This document shows positions 1-15,500 of a stretch of 64,000 nucleotides of DNA, piece by piece. The DNA lies in the NCBI GenBank assembly GCA_033026295.1, contig CM065188.1:17253354-17317353 (forward strand), read 5' to 3'. This DNA comes from Channa striata (taxonomy: Eukaryota; Chordata; Actinopteri; Anabantiformes; Channidae). How positions within the stretch are numbered: the first letter of the stretch is position 1; each line of letters starts with the position of its first letter. Under the pieces are notes generated by a model. The model saw nothing but the letters and a program-made list of their open reading frames with translations. It was not told the origin of the DNA and made no database searches. Made by a program: the position numbers and the translations under genes.

Positions 1-3000
1 CCCTCGGGCGGAGGCGGACAAATGACGACGGGGTCAAAATGATGAACGCCGTCGTCAATGGGGCAGCGGAGTAAAAACACACATTGATCAGGGTGAAGGA
101 TGGTTTTGACGGAGCCTGCAGCTGCTCCCAGGAAAAGAGGAACCGAAGCTGAGCTGAAGACGTGGACTAAACAGTTTGTAATGTGACGGGAAACTAAAGA
201 GGCAGCGGTGAGACATTCAAATTTTTAGCCCGAGAAGAACTCAAGCAGGTTACATTTGTGGATAACTGTCTATTTTGTTCGTTATCTGGAAGTAACGGGT
301 CGGTGAGGTGCAGCCGTCGCTCTTACGTCCTCTTAGCAACAGTGCAAAGACAAAAAGACAGACTCCCGGAGCCCAACTAAACTGAAAGCGTGTCCTGTGA
401 GCGGCTAAGATTCCCGGCAGTCGTATTAAACCGTGGATTAATGCCGTTTTCACAGCTTACAGTAAGTGATGAAGATGTGCAGAGCTTAAACACACAGTGG
501 CATCAGCCTCCTGGTTGTTATTTCCAAATTAAAGATATCTCACATATCTGTCAGCCGCAGAATCTCAGCACAACATGTCAGATACATAACACAGACGGCT
601 CCATCTCACTGCTCGAGTAAAAACCTACAAAAACCCATTTGGCATTTTTGTTTCTCTTGGAGAACGTCTGAAGGGTGGACGATAAACCGTAGAGGGATAC
701 GTGAATTTAATCCTAGGTTTTAAGAACACTGTCGTTTTATTTTGGACATGTGATAAAAAAGCCGGTCCAACAGAGAGAGACGTGCCGCGGGTCTAAGTCC
801 TCACTGGCAAAGTGTTGATGAAGACTGATGAAGGTACTTGGGGGAGATACTCCCCCCATGTTTGTCCAACATTTGCTGGGCCAATACGTCACACCCACCT
901 CTACGAGTCACAGCGGGTCAGAATCACCTGTGCGGGACAGACGCTGGTCTGTGGTTGTTATTCTGCTGCAATAAACAGCAAAAGGTAAAAGGTGATAATG
1001 GACGTTACTGTCAGGACGCACCAGAATGTCAGCGTGCTGAAGTCTGATCAGGGTCCGCAACGAGGGGAAACCAGTCGACACGCCGACAGCATTGAAGCCA
1101 GTTTGATCCAAACAGGAAGCCGAGTTAGTGTCGGCTCCTGCACGCTGAGACGGGCCGAAGGGCTGAGCGCCTCTGTGAACACTCACAGGCTGAGCGGCAC
1201 AATGGCGTCACAGCTGTGCTTCGCCTCGACAGCCTTCTCAATCATCTTTCCCTCGGTTTGTGTCTGAACCGGAGAACGCTCGCCTTCCAAAGAGCGGCAG
1301 CTTTAAAAAAAAAACACACTTCACGCACAGAGATGATGTTTGTCTAAGGACGACCCTGGAACACGATCCACTGACGGAAGTGAAGTGAACACACTTTTTT
1401 GGGGGGTTGATGGGCTGAGGAGTCAGTGGAGCGTCTTCTGCTTTTGTTCTGCTCTGTGTCGCTGCTGTGCGGCAGGTGACACTGCAGGCTTCAGCGTTTT
1501 CAGCGTTTTCGTTTGAGAGCTCAGGTGTTTCCTCTGGAGTGAGGCGGAGGCGGCGTCAGCTGGCAGGACTTAGAAAAAGAAAAAAAAACCTTTCAATTCT
1601 CCATTTTCTCTCCCAACATAAATACTGTGACATTTCATTCCTCTTCTGTCTGAAAAAGCTTTTATGGGCCCGAGAGAGGACATGTTGATGGCCGAGTCTG
1701 ACGGGGACGAGATCCTGGAGATTATGCAGAGCTGAAGAGGAAATCTCCTTTGTTTCCTTTCACGTGTCTTCACTGCGACCGTGGGCACATGCCAGTTCTC
1801 CTACAGTATCTGATTGTTCCTCACTCAACCCAGAAATTGCTTCGCTTGTTCAGAACAAGCAGTTACAGGAAATCTCAAGCTGATTTGAAACAAATAACAG
1901 AACCAAGTCATGTGTATCGCTCCCAAGTGTCTGACTTCATTTCTAGACACGTCTGTCCTCACGATGTTCTCGTCGTGGACAGTACAGGAGCAGAAAGATT
2001 TCACTCCGCAGAATCAACAATACGCGAGTGTCTCCGCTTTAAATGCCTGTTGACATTTCCATTCAGGCACATGCAAGTCTGAAAACCCCAGAGCGTTTAA
2101 TGGGAGACATCGACATCATTTCCAATTCTCAAAAAAATATTGGGGTAATAAACCATCTGTGCATCACTTCAGATGAGAGTGCGTCTAATTTCTTTACAGC
2201 GAGACATCTTTAGCTCCTCTGTGCGTCTGCGTACGCCATGAAAAGACAGAAGAACGTGAAGGTGCGTGCGTGTTAGCATCCTAGATTTTCTACATTTACA
2301 CGTCATCCGACGTTGAGTGACAATAAAGAGGAAAAGTGTTCACAGGACTTTGGACTCATCTCTGCTCATTAAAGGAGAAACGTGTTCACGGATCGTCTAC
2401 ATGCAGCATCAGCACCGTGAGAGGAAGTCCTGTTCTGTGCAACTGGGCGTTGCATTAAAAAGTCAACAACAGAAGTGAATCAGAAAGAGAAGCGGCTTAA
2501 AAGAAGCATCACGACATCACCGTCACGTCACCTTAAATCGGCCCAAACCTGCGACAGACCACGAGTAACACACACTGACGTCAGATCGAAACGAACACAA
2601 ACGTAATGGGAAAGTAACTGTTTACGCAGGTGATCGCACCACGTTGACCCCCCGTTCCCTCTGTTGACATTTCCAGGCCCGGCCTGGACAAAAGTTACAG
2701 CAGCTCCCGAAGTATTTGTGGACAGACACAAGCAGCCTCACAGTCCACGTCGTTCGATGTAATTGTTGCGCACACGGAGGTGGCTGGGCCTTTGAACAGC
2801 CACGATAAATACAAAGAACGCGAAAGGCTTCAGGAGTTGGCCCGTCGACCCGCCGCAGGTCCAAACGAGCCGAGGAACTGCTGAAGCATGGAAACGTCAT
2901 TTATTTCCAGCTACGGACAAGATCTTTTTCTTTATCAATATCGCACTCTCCTAAGTGGAACCCAAACTGTAAATTGTGGAGACCTGATTTGGTTCCTGAC

Positions 3001-3055
3001 GTTTTCTCTCGACAGCAGACAGACGTGGAGTCACTCTCACGTCTCTTTCACTTAC
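1..3055. other. kcnh1: kcnh1 intron sequence at left edge
   Basis: No coding exon or recognisable element was found here on either strand. The short open frames show no family resemblance. By position it is intron between exon 9 and the unseen exon 10. Confidence 0.8.
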
Positions 3056-3308
3056 CTAAAATGGCCACCACCTCATCGTCCTGGATGACCTCCAGCGAGC
3101 CCGACACCACGAAACAGAGGCTGTCCACGCTCTCTCCGGCGTGGTAGATGAGGTCGCCCGGCGCACTGTGGATGGTCTGGAACTCCATGGCGAGGGCTCG
3201 CAGGCAGCCGTCGCTGGCCAGACGGAACGCCGGGTGCTCCTTAAACACCTTCCTGTTGAGGTGGACGCAGATGTCTGCTCGCATGTCCTTGGGACAAATC
3301 TGCAGCAC
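3056..3308 (-). CDS. kcnh1: kcnh1 coding exon 9 (C-linker end and CNBHD)
   Basis: 253 nt, entered in phase 0 after CAG and leaving one base before gtaagt. It begins VLQICPKDMRADICVHLN and ends EVVAILG. The segment covers the end of the C-linker and most of the cyclic-nucleotide-binding homology domain (PGDLIYHAGESVDSLCFVV). It is the last exon visible before the left edge. Confidence 0.95.
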
Positions 3309-6300
3309 CTGAGGACACGCACATCCGCCACTGTTAGGACGGCAGCACATTTACCGTGACACACAAACTACATGGATGCTCTGTGTTCTCCTGCTGTTTC
3401 TGCGACCAAAAGTATTTGGACACCCCCGTGAAGCATGTTCATACATCACCTGTTTCAACAGGGGGAGGAGGATGAGGAGGTGAGACCGGATTTTTCTCGG
3501 GCTGGTATTAGAGAAACAAATCCAAAGCACCTTGCAGTCTTGCCTGCCCGATCTCACCTCAGGTTAGGAAATCAGTTTTTCGTGTGTGTGCTAGAAACCA
3601 CTGCTCCCAGCTTAGCTGCCAGCTAATTGCTCTGGCCGCCTCAGTTAAGTCACATGAGCGTTTTTGTTTTGTTGATCACTTGACATCTGCAAGACATTTT
3701 GAGAATCTGCCAGTGACTAAAAGCAGTAAAAGAGCAGCCGCAGCGTAAACAAGTTAACACTAAAGAAGTGAGACGCTAATTTGTCATGGCTTTTCTAGTC
3801 ACCGTGGTAACGGAACAGGTTAGGTCTGATGCAGAGGAATCTGATTCCAGATGTTGTTTGATTCACGTTGGAGATTGGAAATGATTCAGTCAACGTGACT
3901 GAACACGGGAGATGTGTTGTCCTAACCCGGACACATGGACGGCTGCAGCATGCCATCATTTGAAGATCAGCAGCGCTTCAGTACAGTTCATCACATGGAC
4001 GAGGATAAACAGCAGACGATAAAATTCATATTATGCACCAGAATTAACAAATGCTTGCTGTAATTTGAAGCCACTTTGTGTGGGAATCACATGGAGTGAT
4101 GTTGGGCCATCTGCTTCTCAGTGAAGTCAGTGCGCATGAAATCACAAACCGTTTCCCAGTCGGAGCGCTGACTTGCACAGACGCTCATCACTTGTCTGAG
4201 TGAATCCGTCAATGGAACAAACTGGATGTTTACAATTTGTCACTGAATACGTTCAAAGGCGGCTTCATGCTTGTGATTTGAGCTGTGGGAGAAACTCAAA
4301 TCATGTGGATTCCTGCCACAGCATATAACTTTTTAATGTCGCGTTTCTGTAAACTGCCAGTTAAACCCGTGTCTTACTGTACCTTGTCCGTATCAATGCC
4401 TCTGGACATGGACCACGTTGACACGATGTAGTCCATCACCCGCTCACTGAGGCCTTTGGGCACCTGGTAAAGTTTGAGGAAGTCCCTCACGCTGTTGAGC
4501 ATCTCGTGGTAGCGGTTGGTGTTGGCGTACATCTGCTGGAAGATGGTGGTGACGTTACCGAAGATGGTGGCGTACAGAAGCGCTGCGGACAGGAAGGACA
4601 TTTTGTTGTCTTAGTCTTGACGCACAGACACTGCACCCAAACCCAAATTCATCTCGTTTAAAACTGCTATGGCCTCACACCTGATAAAGTCAGACTGTGG
4701 TGATAAACGTTTGTCCTCAGGATAATTTTATTAGCACTTTGACAAGATCGGGGGTCGGTTTTTATAGAGAAGCTGTAGTAGCAGCTATGAAGGTTACTCA
4801 GCCGTCTCAAGCAAACGCAGCAGCTCTCCTTACTGTCACTTTTTTTAGTACGTGTTTGGAACATGTGCTTAAAAACCTGCAGGACAAAAAGAAGCAAACG
4901 TCTGCAGAGGAGACCATTATCCATCAGCTTTTCGTTTCAATAATTGTGCTCTGAAATGGTAAAAATGGACGCCACCCTGGTAAAGTGACAGCGCGCACCA
5001 TTTTTCACAAGTTATTTGAAGAGAAATATGATCCAACGCAGATACACTCGCATCTAAAAGGTGTTTTGAGTGAATCTCTCTCTACTGACCAATCAGAGAC
5101 GAGCAACCACTAAGTCGTTTTTCCCGACTTTTTATCCATCGTGACTACATCGAGGGTTACGAGCAAAGCGAAGCTTGTACCGGGGCAGGTGGAGGCAGAG
5201 CTGGCCAGAGACTGATTCAGTGGAGTTTCCCGCATCAGAAGCGCTAAACCCTCACACACATCTGTCAGAGTAAAGTCTTCTAGACATCACACATATACAC
5301 ACCGCAAGTAACAGGAAATTCATTGATTTGGTTCTGATCTCTACATCAGACACCTACTGTGCATCAGCCCAACATGCAAGATGTGCAAGGTTAATAAAGT
5401 TCACATTCCACGTGTCTCAGGAGTCGTAAAAGGACAACTGAAAGATTCCTCCTGTTCATACTGGTCATCGAGAGATCTGCTCTTGAAACCGTTTCGGTGG
5501 AAGTGATCGGGGACCAACATCCACACTATTATTTTGTATAAAATGTATTCATTAACCAATATTTGTAATACTGGGTTTGAAAAAAAAAAAGAAAGGTGTC
5601 TTTCACTACAAACACTTAACAGCAACAGCTTGTTGAATGTTGAATGGTTTTCTTTAGACCCCTGAATTACCAGTCACTCTGTACTGGTGGAAAAACGGGG
5701 GAAAAGCTGAACAGACACTGAATAGAAATCATCAGACAAACATCCAGATAGTCTGGAGCTTTTCTCTTTCTTCATTACTATTGATAAGCAACAAAGATCT
5801 CCGTCTCGATGGACACGGGACTGACCGACAGTGTCACCTTGAAGAAACAGCTCATCGACACAAACTGCTGCGGTCCATCGCTGACTCAGCTCTCAGCGTG
5901 TCAGCAGTGAGACCAGGGGTCACCGGATCGATGCAGACCCCCCCCTCCACCGCCTGTCATCCACTGTGACAGAGGCTCAGCTGTGCAGCTGAGTCCGAGC
6001 ATCAGAGTCTTTACACAGGACGCGCTGTGACCTTCAGAAAGGTCACGGGACGATGAAGCAGAGCTTCTTTTTGTCTCACTCACGCTCACGGCATCTTTCT
6101 GGAGCTCGGTGAGACTGAAGTTCAACCTCAGAAGGTTTCAGGTGCAAACACGGCAAAAAAACAAATGTACTTTTTTCACGTGACCGTATTTAAAATCAAC
6201 AGATTGAGCCGCTTAACACTTGATTTCATTCCGATGAAGTCCTTTAATGGCTGCGTATAGCACGTTCATACACCTGTCCTTTTGGTTTAGAGAGGATTTT

Positions 6301-6473
6301 GAAGTTAGATTAGTTCATGTTTCTCAGTTTATGGGTTTTGACAAAGGAAGCTTTAGGTTCGCCCTCGATATCCAGCTCCAAAACAAAACTAGTAAGTTAG
6401 CCATTAATAATGCTAGTTTTTAACAGTTCGTGACCACCTGTTCCCGTTAAAATGTTATATTTTATATATACTT

Positions 6474-6504
<31 letters not shown>

Positions 6505-9500
6505 AAAAGTAATTTCATATCGTGTCTGTGGCAGAGGCTGAATTCAACCCTTCACTGTGGTTACCATCATTTTTCTACGTGTTTTTATGCCATTTAACTA
6601 CATTCAGGAGGTTAAGTGAAATGTGATTAAACAGATCAAACAAAAACAGAAACGCAGGAACGATAAATGATCCATTACCACGACCGGCCGATGTTTTAAA
6701 TGAAGCTGATTCCGCACACGTGGTTGATTATTCACAGAGGTGGGATGAGGAGTGTGGTCCAGGCTCTTTGAGCGTTAGAGGATGTTCTGGGAAGAAAATG
6801 GACCAGCTATTTCGGTCCTTCCTCTCAGATCCCATCCCGATGTCACAACGGCACTTGCGCTCGCTACACTAATGACCCAAACTCTGCTCCTGGATCCAGG
6901 ATGCTGGGTGTCATAGCAACATGCTTCCCGTCAGCCTCCAGAGGCCGACAGACGCTTTGCGCGCCAGCAAGCTGACAGGAGGGGAAGTTAATCCAACACT
7001 CCAGTTCCTTCAGCGCCGCTCGTGAATGTAAATGGGTAACAGAACTGCAGTGCAGCCTCAGTACAGTGGCTCTACGGGAGCCCCAGAGGGACAAACTGTC
7101 AGAGTGAGATGAAGCCTGCACTGCAGAGCTCAGCTCGCAGAAATGGGAAGAGAAAGTGGGTTAGGGTTTTACTTTCACCGGGCACTTTTCCCTCTTGATC
7201 TAATTTCAGGAACGTCTGAATTCTGCTTATCAATCAAATACATCAACAAAGTCAAAACAAGGCAGCATTTTTCCCCACTGAAAGTCAGAAATGTGCGAAG
7301 CTTCCTGCTGACGGTGATGTGAGACCGAGCGTCTCTGGAATGTGGTCCAGACTAACAGAGTCGTAGATCCTGATGGGACACGAGTGGACAGCCGCTTCCG
7401 ATGCAGAAGACACATTGTCAGCGTGTGAAGCCGGTAGGAAGGATTCTCCCGTCCTGTCCGCCGTGGAAAACCACAAACTGTGCGACTCTACACCTACTCT
7501 TACTATCTGACCCGCTGAAAACGTACGACTGCCTGTGCACAGCGACGAGTGCGGCAATGTCAGGCTTTTCGGTTTTTAGCAGGTATAATAGACAGACTAA
7601 ACGGTTGAATCTTCACTGCTAATTCTGAGAGTAACTCAGGATGTGGACGGACAAACAAAAATCCGTGGCAGGTTGCAGAAGCTGTAATGATAACTGGCTG
7701 TGAGCAGCGTCGTGCGTGAACTTGACCTCAATACTGAAAACTAAAGAACACGAGCAGCAGAGGATTGTTGGATTCCTCTCAGCTGACGGAGTCTGTTTCA
7801 GTTAAACTTTGTTACACACAAAACTAGAAGTGTGAATCTTGGTTGTTATGGCTGAAACTGTGACAAGAGTTTATTGACAATCTAAATTTATGTTTTATAG
7901 GAGCGTGTCTGTCATGACATGTGACCAGTGATTTTTCTGATATTAACTTTGGTTTTGGTTGTTTTTTCCATTTTGTAACTTTGCTGCAACAAAACGTTTG
8001 GGGGTTTCCTATTCGAAGCTGATGCCGCTGTGTGTAAAGAGTTTCACACTTTCTCTGAAACACGTGATCGTGTGTGGCGTTAAAGGAGGAGCGTGCAGAG
8101 CTGAGGGATCGGCATCGCCTCCTGCAGCTCTCGAGTCCGACGCCCCGCTGAGCGGCTGGATGCCTGCAGACTGTGGCAGACGTGAGTCCAGCTGATCTGA
8201 CAGTGCCGTTAATATTTCAGTGAGGAACTCCTCCACAGCAGAGCGCAGCGTGTCAGGCCTCATCACATCGCAGAGGAAACAACTGCTGAGAGAGAGGCCG
8301 TCTGTGGGTTTGGACCTGAATCCGAAAAACGCTGAGACACATCGGTGAGTTGAAGTGCAGTGAATCCTGAACGTGTGGTCCAGGAGAGACCAGGACAGGA
8401 CAGCGGTCACAGCCAAGGTCAAACCTCAGAAGTTACACGTGTCCATGCCTAAAGTGCCGACACGCTGCTTCTCATTCACTGTTGCACAAACACACACTGG
8501 ATCTGAGCATGACGTCAACGACTGGTCGGACCTGGCTGGTCCCGGGTCAGTGCTGGGTGGAGCGTAGCAGAGCAGAGAGGACGGACTTTGAGTCTCATGC
8601 TTATGCTGGCATAAGCTGCTCGTTGCAGCTTTGAAATGACTCTGAATTCATGGAAACAACAACATGAGCAAACAACATGTAGTTTAGCAAGAGTCACTGG
8701 ACCTCGACTCAAACCTGTTTTTATGCATCTAAGACGACTACAGTAGTAGAAACACCAAATTAACTGCGAACAGAAACTTTTTGGTGTGTTTTCCTGCTTT
8801 TGATGAGGACTTTGATGCTGCTGCAACATAGTCCTGATCCAAGCGGAGGAACTGGAGTCAAAACCTCTTTTCTTTCACTACAAGCGGTCGGTAAAACTGC
8901 AACGTGACAGAGGTATAATTATCCAGATGGAATTAAAGGGACCAAACATCAGCAAAGGAGGAGGATGTGGTTATTTATGCACACGAGAGCCCGATTGAAT
9001 TACTGATTCTCACTGATCACGTAGCTGCGTTCGTGCAACTGTGTGAAAACAACACCACAATCAAAGTGAACGTGACAGACTCCGATGACAGTTTAAACCT
9101 CACGCCGCTCTGTGACTGACAGATCTGAACACGCTGCCGAAAACACTGGACCACAAAGGCTTTGAACGCCCGGTTTACATCAGTGATATTTTTACACCCT
9201 GCTGTAAATCCTGGTTATTACCAGAATCTAAATTATCTAGCAATTCAACCTTTACATTCCACCCAGTGGATCAGGCTCACGTTAATTGTCTTGAACACAT
9301 GGCAATGACAAATACACGGTCTGTAAATATGCAAGTTTGTTTCAGACCCAGGAGCCTCAGAACGTGGATCTTATGTTGAATTTGTTGTGTTTAGTTTAGT
9401 TGACATCACACATCTTGATGCAAAGCTGCAGAACGAGATGACGAAGAACAAGCTTTACACAGCAAAGCCGGAGGTGGTTGAAAGGAAACAGAAAGGGGGA

Positions 9501-12500
9501 AAATGGAAGTTAAGGGGTTTTAACACAAAATGGCCGAACGTCCCTTTAAGAAGTGACGTTTCACAGCTGAACCAGCAGATGCCGGTTCAGAGGCAGAGGG
9601 GGCGTTTCTGATTACGTGATACATGTTGATGTCGTCCCCGCGCCCTGCTGGGACCGGGACCAGCACCAATGATCCACTCCTCACTGAAAAACATCTCTAT
9701 TGTTTCTCATCGCCGATCATCATATGTATAATTCTTATCATCTGATTCTGTGAGGGGCAACACATCAGCAGAAGAACGTGGAACTTCTAAGAAAAATGTT
9801 TTACGGCAAATTATTCTTAAAAAGATATGAATGAAGAAGCCTGTCAGATTCAGATCTATCGAGTTTATGAGACAGATTTAACACATTTCAAAGGTTCTGA
9901 TGTCAAAAACAATCTGCATCATCTGAAATCCCCACTGAGGGTTTAATGTGAGGTCTGCACATGAACCAGTGTGTGTCAGACCATCAATAAATTATTGACA
10001 GACCTGTGTGACTCAGACGCTTCCTCTCGTCTGTTCGCGCCCAAAGGGATTGTGGGATGTCACGCTCTAAAGTACGACGGAGGACAGAGCCCAGACTTCT
10101 GAAGGTCTGACAGGGTCTTAAAATTGCAGAGTCAGAGACCGTTGCTTAGATGTGTCAGTCAGTCGGCTTCACGTTCAAGTCAAACTGTTTCTCGACCGTG
10201 ACAGACGATCCATCATAGGAAAGAATAGTTGCGGCTTAACTGTATTATTATTATTATTAAGAGGAGCTGTTTTTACTGTGGAAATGGTTAAAGTTCTACT
10301 CAGTCAGCCTTTAAACATTAACGCTGATTGAAATCTCTCTGTAATTGAACTGTTCTAACACGATGAAGAGTTCACACTGAACGCTGAGTTTGTTGACAAA
10401 AACCACTAGAGAGAAATATAGTTATGGCTTTACTTTCTCTGACTCTGGATTAAAAGTACATATTTCCATCACTGCCATGTCAAAATGTTTGACGGTCACA
10501 GCGTGATGAGTAGGAGCACAGAGCGCTGTGCTGCACACATCTGTCAAGTCTGAATGATGGTGCTGCTGCTCACGCCACAAGTCGCAGCAGCGAATGTTCT
10601 GTGCTGCTTCGTCCCGTTAGCACGAGCGACACGCTCACTAGTCTGCGTGGTAATGTGTCACCTGACAAAGTGAGTCAAAAATCGATTGCCCGAGGCCTCT
10701 GTTGTGGATCTTGGAAATAGTTGCCACAGTTCAAACATGTCTAAGTTGGGGATAAGATTTGTGGGCTGCTTCAGATGAGTCCGCGTAAGGTCTTGGTTAC
10801 TTTTGTCATGTGGTTTCAGGCTGTGCCCAAATAATAAAAAGAAATGATGAAAGGAATGTGATTTTGAAAACTGACAAACATAAGAGTCTAAACGAGGGAA
10901 ATAAAATAACTTACAGCCAATCATCATCATGGCCACAGCAAAGATCTTCTCTCCGTCTGTGTTTGGCGCGATGTTTCCAAAACCGATGCTGGTCAGACTG
11001 GTCATGGTGAAGTACAGCGAGGTGATGTAGACCGAGTCTTTGCTGGGCCCGCCCTCCCAGCGGCCCGAACCTGAGGCGTTGAACCTGTACGGCGTCCCCA
11101 CGGTCTCTCCCAGCAGGTACAGCCAGCTGTCCATCCTCGCCGTGTTGGAGTCCTCGTCGATCACCTCGTAGTCTCCGATGCTGTACCAGATACAGGCCAG
11201 CCAGTGGGCCGCCAGGCCGAACACACACACGAGTAAAACCAGCACCGCGGCACCGTACTCAATGTAATGGTCCAGCTTCCTGGCAACCCGGCCCAGACGC
11301 AGCAGACGGACGACTTTGAGAGAGCTGAAGAGACTGCTGATGCCCTGGAGAGGAAGAGGAGGAAAGACAAAGACATGAGAAGGAAACAGGAAAATAGAGA
11401 AAGGGGAAAGCAAAGAAACGCCTTCGGATGATTCCAGGCCAACAGCACCGGGGACATTCCTAAAACTGTCGTGAGACAGTAAAGGTCCAGTTGGTTCCGA
11501 TCAAACAAACTGTAGGGTATGTGTTCCGTTACGTTTACGCTCATATGAAAGCTGTGAATCCAACTTTGTTGAAGGCCAGAAAGGAGGACCTCAGTCCATG
11601 TGAGCTCACAGGGCCACAGAACTTCTACTGTGATCGGACCGTAAAGCTCCACCTTTGAAGATTCTCGGAATGCAAAACTAAGCAAAAATGCAAAAACCAC
11701 AAAACATAACGACAGCACAGTCATAGTTTAAAACGATCTCAGTCGTCATTTCCACATTTGTCTCATTTTCCAACTACGTGTGATCACGGGCAGTCAGATT
11801 CTTAGTGCGGGCGACACCGATGAACTGATTGATCCGATTCTTTGACCTTCGAGTTGTTAATCCTCCTCCAGTCGTTTGTTGGTGACGGACTGAACAAACC
11901 CGCCTCTGGCAGAATAGAAGCTTCCTTGTCAAAATGTCGGACAAACACATTTATAGTTTCATAAATTTCACCTTGACTCGACCTTGACCTTGGAATCCGG
12001 TCAATGGGTTTTGGATCAGAACTAAAGGACGTCAGCGTAGCAGAATTATTTAAAATTTAATGGTGTGGATAAGACATTGCTTTAATGAAAAATGTTTGCT
12101 GGAATTGCCCTCAAGCCCAAGTTGACATCAAAATGTTGTTGCTGATTAATTCTGAAACAGGTGTGTCTGGACAATATCTCCCGAAATATATAAAACTGCA
12201 TGTGTACTGATTCTGTTCAAAGCGTCTGGTGATGTGACAGTGACTCCCGAAGCGCGACTGGATGCCGAGTGTGTGCAGAGCGGAAACTTTTATCGATGCT
12301 TTTATTTTGCAAATGCTTTTATTGATTGAAAATGCTGCACGGAGCACGAAACACTCAGCGCTGCACATCAGTTTTTATTATCCTCCTCAGCTCAGTCCTC
12401 TTCTCAGGTCCAACGAGAACGCAGAATATTGTTTTCAAAGTTTTCTAAAAGTGTAATTTAATTATGGCAAATAAATCAGTGGATCGTCAGATGAGGATGA

Positions 12501-15500
12501 CGCCGTTTCCTGCTGATTGTGATCAGTTTATAGACTGACTGATTGACTCCTTGTGGTCAGTGATCTGATTGGTTTATGGATTGGAGGGCTTCTCTAACGG
12601 GACTGAGAGCAGCTTAAGGAAATGGAAATTGTTATGCAAAACAAATTATTACGATTTTAAGTTTGCTTTTCTTAATTTACGGTCAGTTTTCATCTTATTT
12701 CTCATATTAAATGATTTAATATTATTAATTATTAATTACATTGTTAAAATCCACACACTGAATAAAAACCGTACTTCCAGGAAAGTTGGAGCGGAGTGTA
12801 AAATAAAAGTAGATCATCTAAATAAAAAAACAAAGATTTTCATAGATTCAACAAATGATTGTTGCTGTTGTTGTTGTTCTATTTGCAATTAAATCAAAAA
12901 CCGATTCCAAACTATTTGTAAATCTAGTGATGCCTATGTATTTACGTCTTAAACGGGTTCAAGCAAGCCTGTCAAACTTGGAGGGAAAACTGGACATCCT
13001 GGGAATCAGCATCCCATCGTCAGACTGGTGACCGGACGTCAGTGGGAGTGGGAAAGGACACCTGCTGCTCCATCTCTCTCCACAGGTTCTGACACACGAT
13101 CGTGATGTGATTCAACTCACATCATTGAGTTCGCGACACTACAGGGACAACAATGACCTGTCCTAAAGAGAGGAAGTCCAGCGAATGGTGCCTATGGTCA
13201 CAAACCAGACCAGCGCGGGTCAAACGGGCTCAGCGTGGCCCGAGAGCACACCTTCCCCCTCCCATCCTCACCGCAGTAGAGAACTTGCCGGCCGGCTACG
13301 TCTCCACCAGTTTTGGCAGCTGCTCATCCTCTGCCAGGATGCTGTGCAGAGCGGTGAGACGGCTGCGAAGACCGTCAGAGCTTCTCGTTCATCCATGAAC
13401 GACATCGGGCACGGACCTTAGAGCCCAGAATGTCAGAGAGGCCACGCCCTCGCCAGAGACCGTTCTCCACGCTGCCCGCCGGGAGGAGAGTTGCAGCATT
13501 ATGGCCATTAAACCATCAGCCTGCTGAACTCACACTAACCCCACCCGGGTCACATCCTGCTCTGTATTTAGCTGTTTTCCCAAGTCAAACAGTGAGCATC
13601 CAAAGACATTTCTCTGGTCTATGTTTCTAATGACAAAGTTTTCTATTCATTTTGTAATAACAATTAGAGATGATCGTTCTGTTTTGTCACAGTCTGTATA
13701 ACGGTGTAGGAACATGCACAGCATGAAACATGCAGCAGCTCTGCCGCCTGAACACACACACACACACACGTCTGCAGACCACTCGGCCGCCGCCTCCTCT
13801 CAACAGCGCCGTGTCCTCACTGGGGAAATCACCCAGAATGCACGGCTCCTCGAGCAGCCTGCACAGTCAGCGCTGAGAGGGAAAAATGAAAAGGTTGATT
13901 TCACCCTGACGAGCTGAAGTGACGTGTTAAATGCCCCCGAACGTTTCCTCCCTTTACTCATCAACTTTATTTTCCTGCCGTCACCGGAAGCCCACGGAGG
14001 AAACTATTTCATTATTCCCATTCTTTTTGCCGCCAATCGCTCGGTAATTAGCAAATAATTGTTATGTAACAGGTTCGGTTTTCCTGTTGTGACAAAATGT
14101 CCTAATGAGAAGCTGACGGCCGCTGGGGGTGAGTTTGGTTTGTCACGACGAGAACTTTGTACGATAAGTTTTATGATGAATGCAGACATAAAATAAATGT
14201 TTCGTGAAACGTTTTGGCTGCAGAAAAACGTCAAAATTCAGGAGTTTTTTTGTTTGTTTAAAGTGTTTTTGGTGTTTTTGGAGACATTGTCACTTTCTAG
14301 ATTTGTCAAAAACGGACAAACATAATAGAAAACAAACCGTCTTCTTCCTGTCTTTACTGGGACACTGGGATGTGCACTTTAAAATCAGTGGACAAGTGCG
14401 ACACCCTTGTGTGTGCGTGTGTGTCCTCGTTAAAGTTGTTAAAGTTACGGAGGCTTCGCTGCTTGTAAGAATCCTTCATGCAGCCTCTCCACTGTCTGTC
14501 TGCAGACTTCAGTCCATTCAAAAACCTGCGTGTTAAAAAAAACACGTTCTTCTGGAGCGACACACACCTGGGGGAAATCAGCTTTGTCTAATGACCCACC
14601 AACGGTGGAAACCAGGGTTCACAGGAAAACTGCTCCATAACTTTTACTCCATTACATTTAATGGAGGAAACAGCGATTTTCCACAAATGTCACTGTCAGT
14701 GACAGTGTTGAATATTAGAAAAGTAACTGCACATTGATGCCGACTAATTCTTTAAATACCTTTTGCTAAGAACCTGTTTTATTCATAATTCGGGTTGCGC
14801 AGACGTGCCATTAGCCCACCTCAGACAGTGGAGGGCCCTTCATGTTGAATGTTGGCGGATAAGCCAAGTCTCTGAGGACGGAGTCGGCCATCTTTAAAAC
14901 GACTCATCTCACGGCCGCTGTGTGTAGCCTGTAGGACTGTGTCCAAAAAGGACTTCCCCTCTGACGCAGACTCCGGAGTGACGCGGCAGGCTTTTAAGCT
15001 GATCTGTCTAAAGCGATTCAAAGAATATTCTTGTGATTGGATTTTCCCCCCCGACACATCAGCAGTGCTCGGTGACGACCTCTCTCTCTGCTTCCACAGG
15101 CTGCGAGGCCTCGGCATGAATGTAAAGCACTCCACTCCATCATCTCGATTAGAGCCGCAGCGGCCGTACACTGCAGTCACGCTGCATCATCTTTAATTTC
15201 ATGCCTCGGCTGGAAGGACTGTGACAGGACTGCTGAAACTGACCAATAAATGTGTTTCAGAGCATTGTCTCACTGAAAATATTAAATTCTGTTCTCATGC
15301 AAGAAGCAGGCGCACACACACATTTGTTCTTAGGTGGTCAGACGCTTCAATATTTGACGCCTAAGGCAAAGGCGTAAAATATGAAGTGAAACAGTCTCAC
15401 AGGCAGGTGGACGGAACAAGACGACACAGGACATTGTTCGTTTCATTTACAGATTGTTTCACAACGTGGAAACTATAGTGAGGAATCAGCATGTTCCTGC

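Noticed and set aside
11161..11724. 187-residue minus-strand open frame
   Set aside because: It overlaps kcnh1 exon 7 in the wrong frame; the hydrophobic N-terminal part is intronic.
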